NCBI GenBank assembly: GCA_902494035.1 | Contig: CABURV010000040.1 | Span: 1-15,832, forward strand | DNA length: 15,832 bases | Reading direction: 5' to 3' | DNA from: an uncultured Collinsella sp. | GTDB taxonomy: Bacteria > Actinomycetota > Coriobacteriia > Coriobacteriales > Coriobacteriaceae | Part shown: positions 6,104 through 12,707 of the stretch, piece by piece | Position numbering within the stretch: the first letter of the stretch is position 1 | Layout: the number at the start of each line of letters is the position of its first letter | Made by a program: the position numbers and the translations under genes | The notes under the pieces: generated by a model | Seen by the model: the letters and a program-made list of their open reading frames with translations, nothing else | Told to the model about the DNA's origin: nothing | Databases searched by the model: none

Positions 6104-6149
6104 GTTATAAGCGAAAACCGGAGAGATGCGTCTTAGCCAAGAAAAGAAG

Positions 6150-6204
6150 GTTAGCCTTAACTTACTGCATGATTCGTGTGTTACAGTTAGATGGCTCTAA
6201 CTGT
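6150..6204. promoter_or_regulatory. Palindromic operator upstream of the methyltransferase operon
   Basis: ACAGTTAGA (6183-6191) and TCTAACTGT (6196-6204) form a perfect 9-bp inverted repeat around TGGC, just before the ribosome binding site of the first methyltransferase. A weaker related element, GTTAGCCTTAAC, lies at 6150-6161. Two GTTA...TAAC elements of this sort suggest binding of a dimeric repressor or MerR-type activator. No regulator gene is in the window, and I cannot place -35/-10 boxes with confidence. Confidence 0.5.
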
Positions 6205-6219
6205 TTGGGGGCGACAGCC

Positions 6220-6849
6220 ATGCACGAACGCGAGGGTTTCTGGGACAAGAACGCCGGTCGGTATGACCGTTTCATGCGAAACGACCGGGCGGCGTATGAG
6301 AAGATGTATGGGCTGATCCGGCCGGTAGCGAAAGCAAAAACCGTACTGGAGGTTGCCACTGGCACGGGGCTTATCGCAAAGAGCATAGTGAATGCGGCGG
6401 CGCACATCGAGGCTACGGACGCCTCTGCAAAGATGATCCTTGAAGCAAAGCGGAACAATCAATCCGCAAAGCTGCACTTTTCCGTACAAGATATGTTCCG
6501 CCTGCCCTATGCACAGAAGTCCTTCGAAGTGGTGATCGTGTCCAACGCGCTTCACATAGTGCCGCATCCGGAAAAGGCCCTGCAAGAAATCAGGCGGGTG
6601 CTGAAGGACGACGGCGTGCTCATCGCGCCAACCTTCACCCACGCGGGGAACTCGGTTTCCGGCAAGGCAAAAGCCTTTTTCATGAGTATGGCGGGATTCC
6701 CCCTCCACAGCAGGTGGACAAGCGAGGAATACCTACGTTTCCTGCGTCAAAACGGTTGGGCGGTGCAGAAAAGCGCAGTGCTGAATGCCTCGTTCCCGTT
6801 GACCTATGCGGAATGCACGAAATCGGAGGGGCCAGATGTCGTTCTTTGA
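6220..6849 (+). CDS. Class I SAM-dependent methyltransferase (1st of 3)
   Basis: A 209-residue Rossmann-fold methyltransferase. SAM-binding motif I is VLEVATGTGL (42-51), the acidic end of beta-2 is IEATDAS (63-69), and VQDMFRLPY (89-97) and FEVVIVSNALHIV (102-114) follow in order, as in the UbiE/Methyltransf_11 type. The substrate is unknown. I chose the ATG at 6220 because the N-terminus MHEREGFWDKNAGRYD is typical of the group and GGGGGC lies just upstream; the earlier ATG at 6169 would run through the palindromic operator. Base composition is visibly lower in GC than the flanking metabolic genes and the protein looks like a Firmicutes version, which suggests transfer. Its end overlaps the next gene by 14 bases. 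Confidence 0.88.
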   Translation: MHEREGFWDKNAGRYDRFMRNDRAAYEKMYGLIRPVAKAKTVLEVATGTGLIAKSIVNAAAHIEATDASAKMILEAKRNNQSAKLHFSVQDMFRLPYAQKSFEVVIVSNALHIVPHPEKALQEIRRVLKDDGVLIAPTFTHAGNSVSGKAKAFFMSMAGFPLHSRWTSEEYLRFLRQNGWAVQKSAVLNASFPLTYAECTKSEGPDVVL

Positions 6850-7027
6850 AAACGCCCGCAAGCCCATGGGCCTCGGCGGAAAACTTATGGTTGCCATGAT
6901 GAATCTGGGCCACAGCCCTGTGGCGCGGTGGGGACTTCGATTTCTACGACTTGCGCCAAACGCCAAGGTGCTGGATTGCGGCTGTGCTGGCGGCACTTAT
7001 GACAGTTTTTATTCACTGAGGAAGTAG
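6836..7027 (+). pseudogene. Truncated class I SAM methyltransferase (2nd of 3)
   Basis: Only 63 residues. The N-terminus MSFFENARKPMGLGGKLMVAMMN and the following ARWGLRFLRL are typical of Firmicutes class I methyltransferases of about 200 residues. The frame breaks right after SAM motif I (KVLDCGCAGGT) into an unrelated tail YDSFYSLRK and a stop. All later motifs and the substrate domain are missing, so it cannot be a functional methyltransferase by itself. Its ATG overlaps the first methyltransferase by 14 bases with GGAGG upstream, and the third gene starts three bases after its stop. The simplest reading is an internal deletion of about 130 codons that kept the operon's spacing. Confidence 0.75.
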
Positions 7028-7030
7028 CCC

Positions 7031-7861
7031 ATGAAATGTAAAATTGAGAAAAACACCGTGCAGGAGACGCTGATCCTCCCGCTGTATTCCCGAAAGCTGT
7101 GTACGGAGCTGTACCCGAACCTTTATAGGGATGAAACAGCGGTTCGTCTGCTCGACCAAATCGACTACGACTTTTCAGAGGCAGAGAAAAACTCCCGCAG
7201 CCTGATGCAACGCTTTGGTGCGCTCGAGGTGGCCACACGGCAGAGTGATCTTGCTTTCGAGGTGCGGGATTACCTGAAAGGCCACCCCAATGCGGCGGTG
7301 GTCAATCTGGGCTGCGGGCTGGACAACACCGGCAGAACCTGCGACAACGGTAGATGCAAGATCTACAATCTGGACTTCCCGGATGTGATTGCCTTGCGGC
7401 AGCAGCTACTGCCCGCTGGGGATCGAGAACAAAATATCCCCTGCGACCTGAAAGACACCGCATGGTTTAGCAAAATCGATACCTCCGGCGGGGCGGTGTT
7501 CTTTGCCTCCGGGGTGTTCTATTACTTTCTGACCCAGCAGGTCCGGGAACTGGTGCGGGGGATGGCGGACGCTTTCCCCGGCGGCGTGCTGGTCTTTGAT
7601 GCTGCCAATCGGACGGCAGTAAAGATGATCGCAAAAACATGGCTTAAGACTGCAAAAATCAAGGATGTGGGGGCATATTTTGCGGTTTCGGATGCCGCCA
7701 AGGAAATCGGCACGTGGGACAGCCGTCTGCAGGTCACAAGTCGCGGCTATATGCTGGGCTACAACGATTTGAGGGACCCTTCCGTCAGCGGCTTTTTCCG
7801 GTTTCTCGCAAGGGTCGGTGACAACGGGATGAAAATGCAAATCGTGAAAATAAGATTTTGA
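7031..7861 (+). CDS. SAM-dependent O-methyltransferase, leucine carboxyl methyltransferase-like (3rd of 3)
   Basis: A 276-residue methyltransferase resembling the LCM/tetracenomycin polyketide O-methyltransferase-like family. The diagnostic SAM motif VVNLGCGLDNTG lies at 90-101, followed by YNLDFPDV with the ribose-binding acid, FFASGVFYYF in the motif III region, and GGVLVFDAAN on a later strand. Family members methylate carboxyl or hydroxyl groups of small molecules or proteins; the substrate here is not deducible. The ATG at 7031 follows GAGGAAG (7018-7024). It is the last gene of the operon, 14 bases ahead of a very strong terminator. GC content matches the first methyltransferase and is lower than the sugar locus to the right. 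Confidence 0.87.
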   Translation: MKCKIEKNTVQETLILPLYSRKLCTELYPNLYRDETAVRLLDQIDYDFSEAEKNSRSLMQRFGALEVATRQSDLAFEVRDYLKGHPNAAVVNLGCGLDNTGRTCDNGRCKIYNLDFPDVIALRQQLLPAGDREQNIPCDLKDTAWFSKIDTSGGAVFFASGVFYYFLTQQVRELVRGMADAFPGGVLVFDAANRTAVKMIAKTWLKTAKIKDVGAYFAVSDAAKEIGTWDSRLQVTSRGYMLGYNDLRDPSVSGFFRFLARVGDNGMKMQIVKIRF

Positions 7862-7875
7862 GAGGCAAAAATGCA

Positions 7876-7923
7876 AAAGACGAGCGCTTCTTGCCGCCCA
7901 ATTGGCAAGAAGCGCTCGTCTTT
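7876..7923. terminator. Bidirectional terminator between convergent operons
   Basis: Perfect 20-bp stem: 7876-7895 with 7904-7923, around an 8-base loop. T-rich tails lie on both sides (TTTCCTT on the + strand; TTTTGCATTTTT on the - strand). It separates the methyltransferase operon from the convergent sugar operon, whose last gene ends at 7957. Confidence 0.92.
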
Positions 7924-7956
7924 CCTTAACGCGTTGTATGGCGGAGAGAGCGCAAG

Positions 7957-8841
7957 TTACGCGAGCGCCCTTCTTGCCAGCTCGGCCGCGCCAAGGATTC
8001 CTTGGTCGCCGCCGCAGCCCGGGGCGCAGATGTAGCTCTCTATGTCCTTAAGCTCGGCGGTCTGGATGTAGCCACCCAGATATTCGAGGGTCTTCTTGCG
8101 GACGATGCCGTAGAGCTGCTCCTGGTGCATCACGCCGCCGCCGAGGACGATACGGCGAGGCGAGTACATGAGCACGAGGTTCGCGCACATCTGCCCCAGA
8201 TAATCCCCCTCGAGCGCCCATACCTCAGCGTTGTCCGCGAGCTCGGCCGCGGGCTTTCCCCAGCGCGCGGCGATGGCGGGGCCGGAGGCGAGGCCCTCGA
8301 GACAGCTCGCGTGGCTCGGGCAGACGCAGCGTCCCTCCTCGGTGGGACGGGTCCTTACCAGCATGTGGCCGGCCTCGGGGTGCAGCATGCCGTGAAGGAG
8401 CCTGCCCGCGCACATGACGCCCGCGCCCACGCCGGTGCCGATGGTCACGTAGACGGCGTCCTCGAGCCCCCTGCAGCAGCCGAAGACTACTTCGCCGAGG
8501 CAGGCAACGTTCACGTCCGTGTCGTAGGTCACCGGAATCCCGAGGGCGTCGGCGAACGCGGCGCGAAGACCATAGCCTCGCCACGCGAGCTTGGGCGTCT
8601 GGAGGATGGAACCGTAGCGCTCATCGTTGGGGTCGACGCAGGTCGGGCCGAAGGCGCCGATGCCCAACGCGTTCACATCGCGGGCGGCGAACCACTCGAC
8701 CATTTGTGGGACGGTCTCGGCGGGCGTAAGCGTCGGGGTCTCCATACGGTCGAGAACCTCGCCGTCGCCGGACACCACGGCACAGACCATCTTGGTCCCG
8801 CCGGCCTCGAGGGTGCCGAGCCTCATTTGCTTTTCGCTCAT
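7957..8841 (-). CDS. ROK-family sugar kinase, probable fructokinase
   Basis: A 294-residue cytoplasmic ROK kinase transferring phosphate from ATP to a hexose, most likely fructose. The ATP loop is GTLEAGGTKMVCAV (9-22), the form seen in Bacillus YdhR/GmuE and E. coli Mak-type fructokinases. Catalytic Asp109 lies in TDVN, GTGVGAG at 135-141 and GLASGPAI at 183-190. The ROK zinc site is present as His159, Cys174, His177 and Cys180 (CPSHASC). The start at 8841 has AAGGAGG seven bases upstream. It is the last gene of the operon, separated from the GH172 gene by 79 bases containing a hairpin. In this context it would phosphorylate free fructose released inside the cell by the hydrolase. Confidence 0.93.
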   Translation of the reverse strand: MSEKQMRLGTLEAGGTKMVCAVVSGDGEVLDRMETPTLTPAETVPQMVEWFAARDVNALGIGAFGPTCVDPNDERYGSILQTPKLAWRGYGLRAAFADALGIPVTYDTDVNVACLGEVVFGCCRGLEDAVYVTIGTGVGAGVMCAGRLLHGMLHPEAGHMLVRTRPTEEGRCVCPSHASCLEGLASGPAIAARWGKPAAELADNAEVWALEGDYLGQMCANLVLMYSPRRIVLGGGVMHQEQLYGIVRKKTLEYLGGYIQTAELKDIESYICAPGCGGDQGILGAAELARRALA

Positions 8842-8858
8842 GTGATCCTCCTTACAAA

Positions 8859-8893
8859 GGGACGCCCGCAGTCGTGGTCAACCGCGGGCGCCC
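8859..8893 (-). other. Intercistronic hairpin between hydrolase and fructokinase genes
   Basis: GGG-A-CGCCCGC (8859-8869) pairs with GCGGGCGCCC (8884-8893) with one bulged base, giving about 10 GC-rich pairs. Only a short T-run follows on the - strand before the fructokinase ribosome binding site. It may act as a partial terminator or an mRNA stabiliser that sets different levels for the two genes. Confidence 0.5.
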
Positions 8894-8920
8894 ATAACGT
8901 TGGCTTGTTTCGAGGCGACC

Positions 8921-10045
8921 CTACCTGGGCACGCGGTCCTGCCTTGCGGCAAACGGGGCGAGCACGGCGTGCGGCTCGCTTTGGTACCAGTAGGCGACGG
9001 TGGAGATGTCGTCCTCGCGCTCGTAGAGCTTGATGTCGTCGTTGCCGAGGTCCTGGAACGTCACGCGCAGGTCCTCCTTGAACGAGATCGGATCGGGAAG
9101 GTGCCACCTGTAGAGGCCGTGCCTGGGAAGCGCGTCGTCGTTGGTCGCGAGCATCGGGTTCGGGTTCGGCTTGCCCGCGCTGAAGCGGTCGCGCGTGGCG
9201 TCGCGCGTCGAGCGGTACGGGTAGCCGGCGAACAGCGTGTTGAAGCACTGCGCCTCGGGCAGCGCGTGGGGCGGCCTGTCGAGGAAGGCCCAGGCACCGC
9301 CGAAGTAGTCCTCAGCTCCCGTCGAGGTGACCGTGGGGAACTCCCCGTCGCCGTCGAGGAAGAACTTCATCTCGCCCTCGCCCCACCAATAGCGCTCCAG
9401 GGCGCACAGGGCCATGTAGGTGCCGACGTAGTAGCCCTTACCGCGCACGCCGTCGAGCACGGTGTAGTCGACGCCCCTGCGGGTGCTGCGCTCGCGGTTA
9501 AAACGGGCGTGGAAGTACATGGCGTCGTCCGGCACGTCGGTGAGCGCGTAGTTGAACGTGTAGAAGATGTACTTAATGAACCCGGGGTGCTCGCTCGTAA
9601 GCGTGACCTTAGCGTGCTTCCTGAAAGGCATCTCGAAGTAGCAGTTCATGCCGCCCGTCGGGTTCACGCAGATGGGCATCGAGTTGACGATGGCGCGCTC
9701 ACCGAAGCCGTTGCAGAAGAAGTCGCCGACAGGGCACTCGACCGAGGGGGTCTCCTCGTCGTCCCAGTAGAAGCGCAGCACGAGGTCGCGCATGACGAAG
9801 CTGCCGGCGGCGGTCTTGTCGGGGACGGTCATCCAGATGTGGCGGATGATGCCGGGGCCCTCGATGTCCGCGAGCGTGATGGTCTCGCCGGACTCAAGGG
9901 GCACGCAGCACGAGCCCTTGCGGCCGACGCCGAGATGGCTGGCCGACATGGCGGCACGGCCCTTCTCGCCCGTGATGTTCTCGGGGGTGATGGCGCGGCT
10001 TTCCTCACCGCCGTGCATCCACACGTCCTTAAGGAACTCTCTCAT
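8921..10045 (-). CDS. GH172 (DUF2961) glycoside hydrolase
   Basis: A 374-residue DUF2961 protein. Characterised members form glycoside hydrolase family GH172 and act on alpha-D-fructofuranosides or difructose dianhydride I (Bifidobacterium) or on D-arabinofuranosides (mycobacterial arabinan). The two conserved acidic motifs are present: WWGEGEMKF with Glu223, and STGAEDYFGG with Glu245, at positions expected for nucleophile and acid/base. Other family landmarks are GPGIIRHIWMTVP (63-75) and NPTGGMNCYFEMPF (128-141). No signal peptide is seen, so it is cytoplasmic and acts on imported sugar. The start at 10045 has GAGGAGG upstream and lies 12 bases after the EIIA stop. With a mannose-family PTS and a fructokinase beside it, a fructoside substrate is more likely than an arabinoside; the exact sugar is unknown. 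Confidence 0.9.
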   Translation of the reverse strand: MREFLKDVWMHGGEESRAITPENITGEKGRAAMSASHLGVGRKGSCCVPLESGETITLADIEGPGIIRHIWMTVPDKTAAGSFVMRDLVLRFYWDDEETPSVECPVGDFFCNGFGERAIVNSMPICVNPTGGMNCYFEMPFRKHAKVTLTSEHPGFIKYIFYTFNYALTDVPDDAMYFHARFNRERSTRRGVDYTVLDGVRGKGYYVGTYMALCALERYWWGEGEMKFFLDGDGEFPTVTSTGAEDYFGGAWAFLDRPPHALPEAQCFNTLFAGYPYRSTRDATRDRFSAGKPNPNPMLATNDDALPRHGLYRWHLPDPISFKEDLRVTFQDLGNDDIKLYEREDDISTVAYWYQSEPHAVLAPFAARQDRVPR

Positions 10046-10057
10046 CGTCGACCTCCT

Positions 10058-10456
10058 CTATTCGTCGTCTTCGCACTCGGCGGAACTGGCACCGTTCACG
10101 TAGACGATCTGCTGGCGCGCCTCGTCGACGAGGGCGTCGAAGTCGAGTTTCTCGTCGGGGCGCGCGAGCGCGACCGTCATGGCGAGCGGGAGGTTGACAC
10201 CCGCGATCACGTGGATCCGGTCGGAGGCGAAGCGGGAGAAGCGCTGGTTCACGCTGCCGCCGAGCGCGTCGGTGAGGACGACGACCTCGTCAGTGCCCGA
10301 AAGAGCCGCCTCGACCGCCGCGTCGAGCCCCTCGCCGTTGTCGTTCACGTAGGCGCACACGGCGTTGACGGCGTCGCTCTTACCCGTAAGGAACTCGAGG
10401 GTGTCCTTGAAGCCCTGGGCGAGAAGGGAATGGCTCGCCACAACTATCTTTCTCAT
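10058..10456 (-). CDS. PTS mannose/fructose/sorbose family, EIIA component
   Basis: A 132-residue cytoplasmic EIIA of the mannose PTS family. It accepts phosphate from HPr and passes it to EIIB. The N-terminus MRKIVVASHSLLAQGF carries the phosphorylatable histidine, His9, in the family's H-x(3)-A-x-G context. VVVLTDALGGSVNQRF (59-74) matches the conserved D-x-x-G-G-S/T-P/V-N segment. The tail is acidic (ECEDDE). It lies 26 bases after the EIID stop and 12 bases before the hydrolase, inside one operon. The ribosome binding site is weak (GGTGA), unlike its neighbours. Confidence 0.95.
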   Translation of the reverse strand: MRKIVVASHSLLAQGFKDTLEFLTGKSDAVNAVCAYVNDNGEGLDAAVEAALSGTDEVVVLTDALGGSVNQRFSRFASDRIHVIAGVNLPLAMTVALARPDEKLDFDALVDEARQQIVYVNGASSAECEDDE

Positions 10457-10482
10457 TGATTCACCAATCTCTTGGGTCGAAG

Positions 10483-11316
10483 CTAGGCGAGGATGCCGGC
10501 GGCGGAGGCGACCATCGCGAGGACGATCACCACGAGGATGAGGGCCGTCATGCTCACGTTCTTCTTGGTAAGAAGGTAATACGCGCTTCCCGTGATGGCG
10601 GCGGGGATCATGGCAGGCAGGATCTTGTCGAGCAGCGGCTGAATCTCCATCGAGACGTCGCCGAAGCTGAAGCTAATCGGGCAGGTGACGCCGATGACCG
10701 AGGCGATGAGGCAGCCGACCACGGTGAGGCCGAGCACGGAGGCGGCGGCAGTGAGGTTGGGAAGCTTCTCGCTGAAGTCGGTGACGAGCTTCACGCCCTG
10801 CTTGTAGCCGAACTCGAGGGCGTGCATGCGGACCCAGAAGATGGCCAGGATGAGCGCGAACCAGATGCCGGCTCCCACGGGGTTGCCCTCGATGGCCATG
10901 TAGGCGGCGATGGAGCCCATGATGGTCGGGATCATGGTCATGAGCAGGGAGTCGCCGACGCCGGCGAGCGGTCCCATGGTGCCGATCTTCAGGTCTTGGA
11001 CGGCGTCCGCCGCCGCTAGGCCGTCGCGTTCCTCCATGGCCACGCAGGCGCCAAGGATGATGGCGGCGAGCCAAGGCTGGGTGTTGTAGTAGCGGAAGTG
11101 GTTGTTGAGCGCTTGCTTATAGTCCTCGTCGTTCGTGTAGATCTTCCTCAGGACCGGCGAGAGGGCGTAGGCGACTGAGGCGCCCTGCTGGGTCTGGTAG
11201 TTGAAGGTGCACACGCTCATGAGCCAGCGCCAGTTCGCGTTGCGCAGGTCCTTCTTGGTGACCTTGTAGCCGGAGGGCTTGCCCTCGGCGACGGCGGTGA
11301 TGTTCTCGTTTTCCAT
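10483..11316 (-). CDS. PTS mannose/fructose/sorbose family, EIID component
   Basis: A 277-residue membrane subunit that forms the sugar channel with EIIC. Family landmarks are WRWLMSVCTFNYQTQQGASVAYAL (29-52), FRYYNTQPWLAAIILGACVAMEE (74-96) and the signature IGTMGPLAGVGDSLLMTMIPTI (111-132). Predicted membrane segments lie in the C-terminal half (about 133-160, 193-215, 235-275). The start at 11316 is two bases after the EIIC stop, giving translational coupling, with GAGGATG as ribosome binding site inside the EIIC end. Confidence 0.95.
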   Translation of the reverse strand: MENENITAVAEGKPSGYKVTKKDLRNANWRWLMSVCTFNYQTQQGASVAYALSPVLRKIYTNDEDYKQALNNHFRYYNTQPWLAAIILGACVAMEERDGLAAADAVQDLKIGTMGPLAGVGDSLLMTMIPTIMGSIAAYMAIEGNPVGAGIWFALILAIFWVRMHALEFGYKQGVKLVTDFSEKLPNLTAAASVLGLTVVGCLIASVIGVTCPISFSFGDVSMEIQPLLDKILPAMIPAAITGSAYYLLTKKNVSMTALILVVIVLAMVASAAGILA

Positions 11317-11318
11317 GG

Positions 11319-12104
11319 TTACTCATCCTCTCCGATGAAGGCGTCTGCGGAAGCGTGGGCGGCGAGCTCGGTGTCCCTCTCGGCACGCTGGTAGAACGCG
11401 ATCGCGAGGGCAACGCCGACGATGGCGGCGCCGATGATGGGCACGTTCAGGAAGGCCGAGAGGAAGAAGCCGGCGAGCAGGTACTGGAAGTACTTGCCAG
11501 TGGGCATGTAACGCAGCAGCATCGCGATGCCGACGGCCGGGAGCATCTTGCCGGCGAGGGTGAGGCCGGAAAGGAACCACTGGGGCATAACCTCGAGGAG
11601 CCAGTTGACGGCGGGCTGGCCGAGGGTCACGGAGACAAAGACGGGCAGGGCGGCGCACAGGCCGAAGAGCACGGGGCAGACCCACAGGATGGCGTTCATC
11701 TGCTTGAACTTGCCCTCGTCGCAGAACTTCTGGGACTTCTCGACGACGAAGCCGTTGAGGATCTTGACGATGACGTCGAGCTGGATGCCGAGCATGCCGA
11801 CCGGCAGGCCGATGGCGAGGCCCGTGTCCGCGCCCAGGGTCACGCCGTAGGCGGTGGCGATGATGGCCATCGTGCCGTAGTCGGGAATCGACGAGCCGCC
11901 GAAGCCCGCGACGCCGAGCTGCATGAGCTGGATGGTGCCGCCGATGACGAGGCCGGTCTGCCAGTCGCCCATGACGACGCCGGTGATAAGGCCCCAGAAG
12001 ACGGCATAGTTGACGAAGATCATCGGGATGCCGTAGTAGTCCACGTGCTTGATGAAGGCCAGCAGGGTCAAAAGGACGACCTGCAGGATAGTGAAGTTGA
12101 CCAT
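11319..12104 (-). CDS. PTS mannose/fructose/sorbose family, EIIC component
   Basis: A 261-residue polytopic membrane subunit of the sorbose-type EIIC family (Pfam EII-Sor). Recognisable segments are FVNYAVFWGLITGVVMGDWQ (30-49), QLMQLGVAGFGGSSIPDYGT (59-78) and the glycine-rich GLPVGMLGIQLD. Several hydrophobic helices alternate with short loops, ending in FYQRAERDTELA and a charged tail. The ATG at 12104 has AAGGAGGGA, which overlaps the EIIB stop. Substrate specificity is set by EIIC and EIID but cannot be read directly; the mannose family transports mannose, fructose, sorbose, N-acetyl sugars and disaccharides. Confidence 0.95.
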   Translation of the reverse strand: MVNFTILQVVLLTLLAFIKHVDYYGIPMIFVNYAVFWGLITGVVMGDWQTGLVIGGTIQLMQLGVAGFGGSSIPDYGTMAIIATAYGVTLGADTGLAIGLPVGMLGIQLDVIVKILNGFVVEKSQKFCDEGKFKQMNAILWVCPVLFGLCAALPVFVSVTLGQPAVNWLLEVMPQWFLSGLTLAGKMLPAVGIAMLLRYMPTGKYFQYLLAGFFLSAFLNVPIIGAAIVGVALAIAFYQRAERDTELAAHASADAFIGEDE

Positions 12105-12113
12105 GATCCCTCC

Positions 12114-12587
12114 TTAGATGAGGTCGGCGACGGAGACGGGCTTGTCGGCGGGCACGAACTGTGCCGTCACCTTGACGCCGCGGGCGATGAGCGCCTTGTA
12201 GCTCTGGACGTTCTCGGCGGAGGCATAGGCGCGCTGGGTGAGCTGGACGCCGCCCTCCTTGACGAGCGAGCCGCCGACGATCAGCGACGGGAGCTCGACG
12301 CCCGACTCGACCAGGTGAAGGATCGTCTCGGGCTCCTTGGCGATGACGAAGACCTTCTCGCGGTCGTACTTGCCCGCCGCGAAGTTCTTGAGCGCGGTCT
12401 CCTCGGAGATGATCGAGACGGCCATGCCCGCGGGGCGCGCCATCCTCATAGTGGACTTCAGGACCTCGTCGCCGGCGACCTTGTCGTCGATGACCATGAC
12501 TCGGGTCGCGCCCGACACCGGGGCCCACTGCGTCACGATGATGCCGTGAAGCAGGCGATTGTCGATTCGTGCCATAACAACACTCAT
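12114..12587 (-). CDS. PTS mannose/fructose/sorbose family, EIIB component
   Basis: A 157-residue cytoplasmic EIIB that takes phosphate from EIIA and gives it to the incoming sugar. The signature RIDNRLLHGIIVTQW places the phosphorylated His at residue 14, and VMVIDDKVAGDEV matches the conserved second strand. I place the start at 12587 (MSVVMARIDNR) because TAGGAGC lies just upstream and the family begins within a few residues of RID; the open frame to 12656 adds 23 unlikely residues and runs into the regulatory gap. It is the first gene of the structural operon, 120 bases downstream of the regulator gene. Confidence 0.94.
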   Translation of the reverse strand: MSVVMARIDNRLLHGIIVTQWAPVSGATRVMVIDDKVAGDEVLKSTMRMARPAGMAVSIISEETALKNFAAGKYDREKVFVIAKEPETILHLVESGVELPSLIVGGSLVKEGGVQLTQRAYASAENVQSYKALIARGVKVTAQFVPADKPVSVADLI

Positions 12588-12628
12588 GTTTGCTCCTATC
12601 AAATGAAGTTTTACGTTCGGTACTGCCT

Positions 12629-12651
12629 CGGCGCTATCCGGATTCGCGCCG
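12629..12651. promoter_or_regulatory. Inverted repeat, candidate operator for the PTS operon
   Basis: CGGCGC (12629-12634) and GCGCCG (12646-12651) flank an 11-base spacer that contains the palindrome ATCCGGAT. It sits 42 bases upstream of the EIIB start in the only sizeable gap between regulator and structural genes, where an activator site is expected. I see no -24/-12 sigma-54 promoter (GG...GC type) and no clear sigma-70 boxes here. Confidence 0.35.
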
Positions 12652-12707
12652 GGCAAGGGGTTATCGGATTATTGAAGGCGCGCGGTCAGCTCGTGACGGC
12701 GCGGGGG

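Noticed and set aside
8900..10459. 519-codon + strand open frame
   Set aside because: Antisense shadow of the GH172 and EIIA genes, a common artefact in high-GC DNA; its translation shows only Val/Gly/Glu/Arg bias and no domain.
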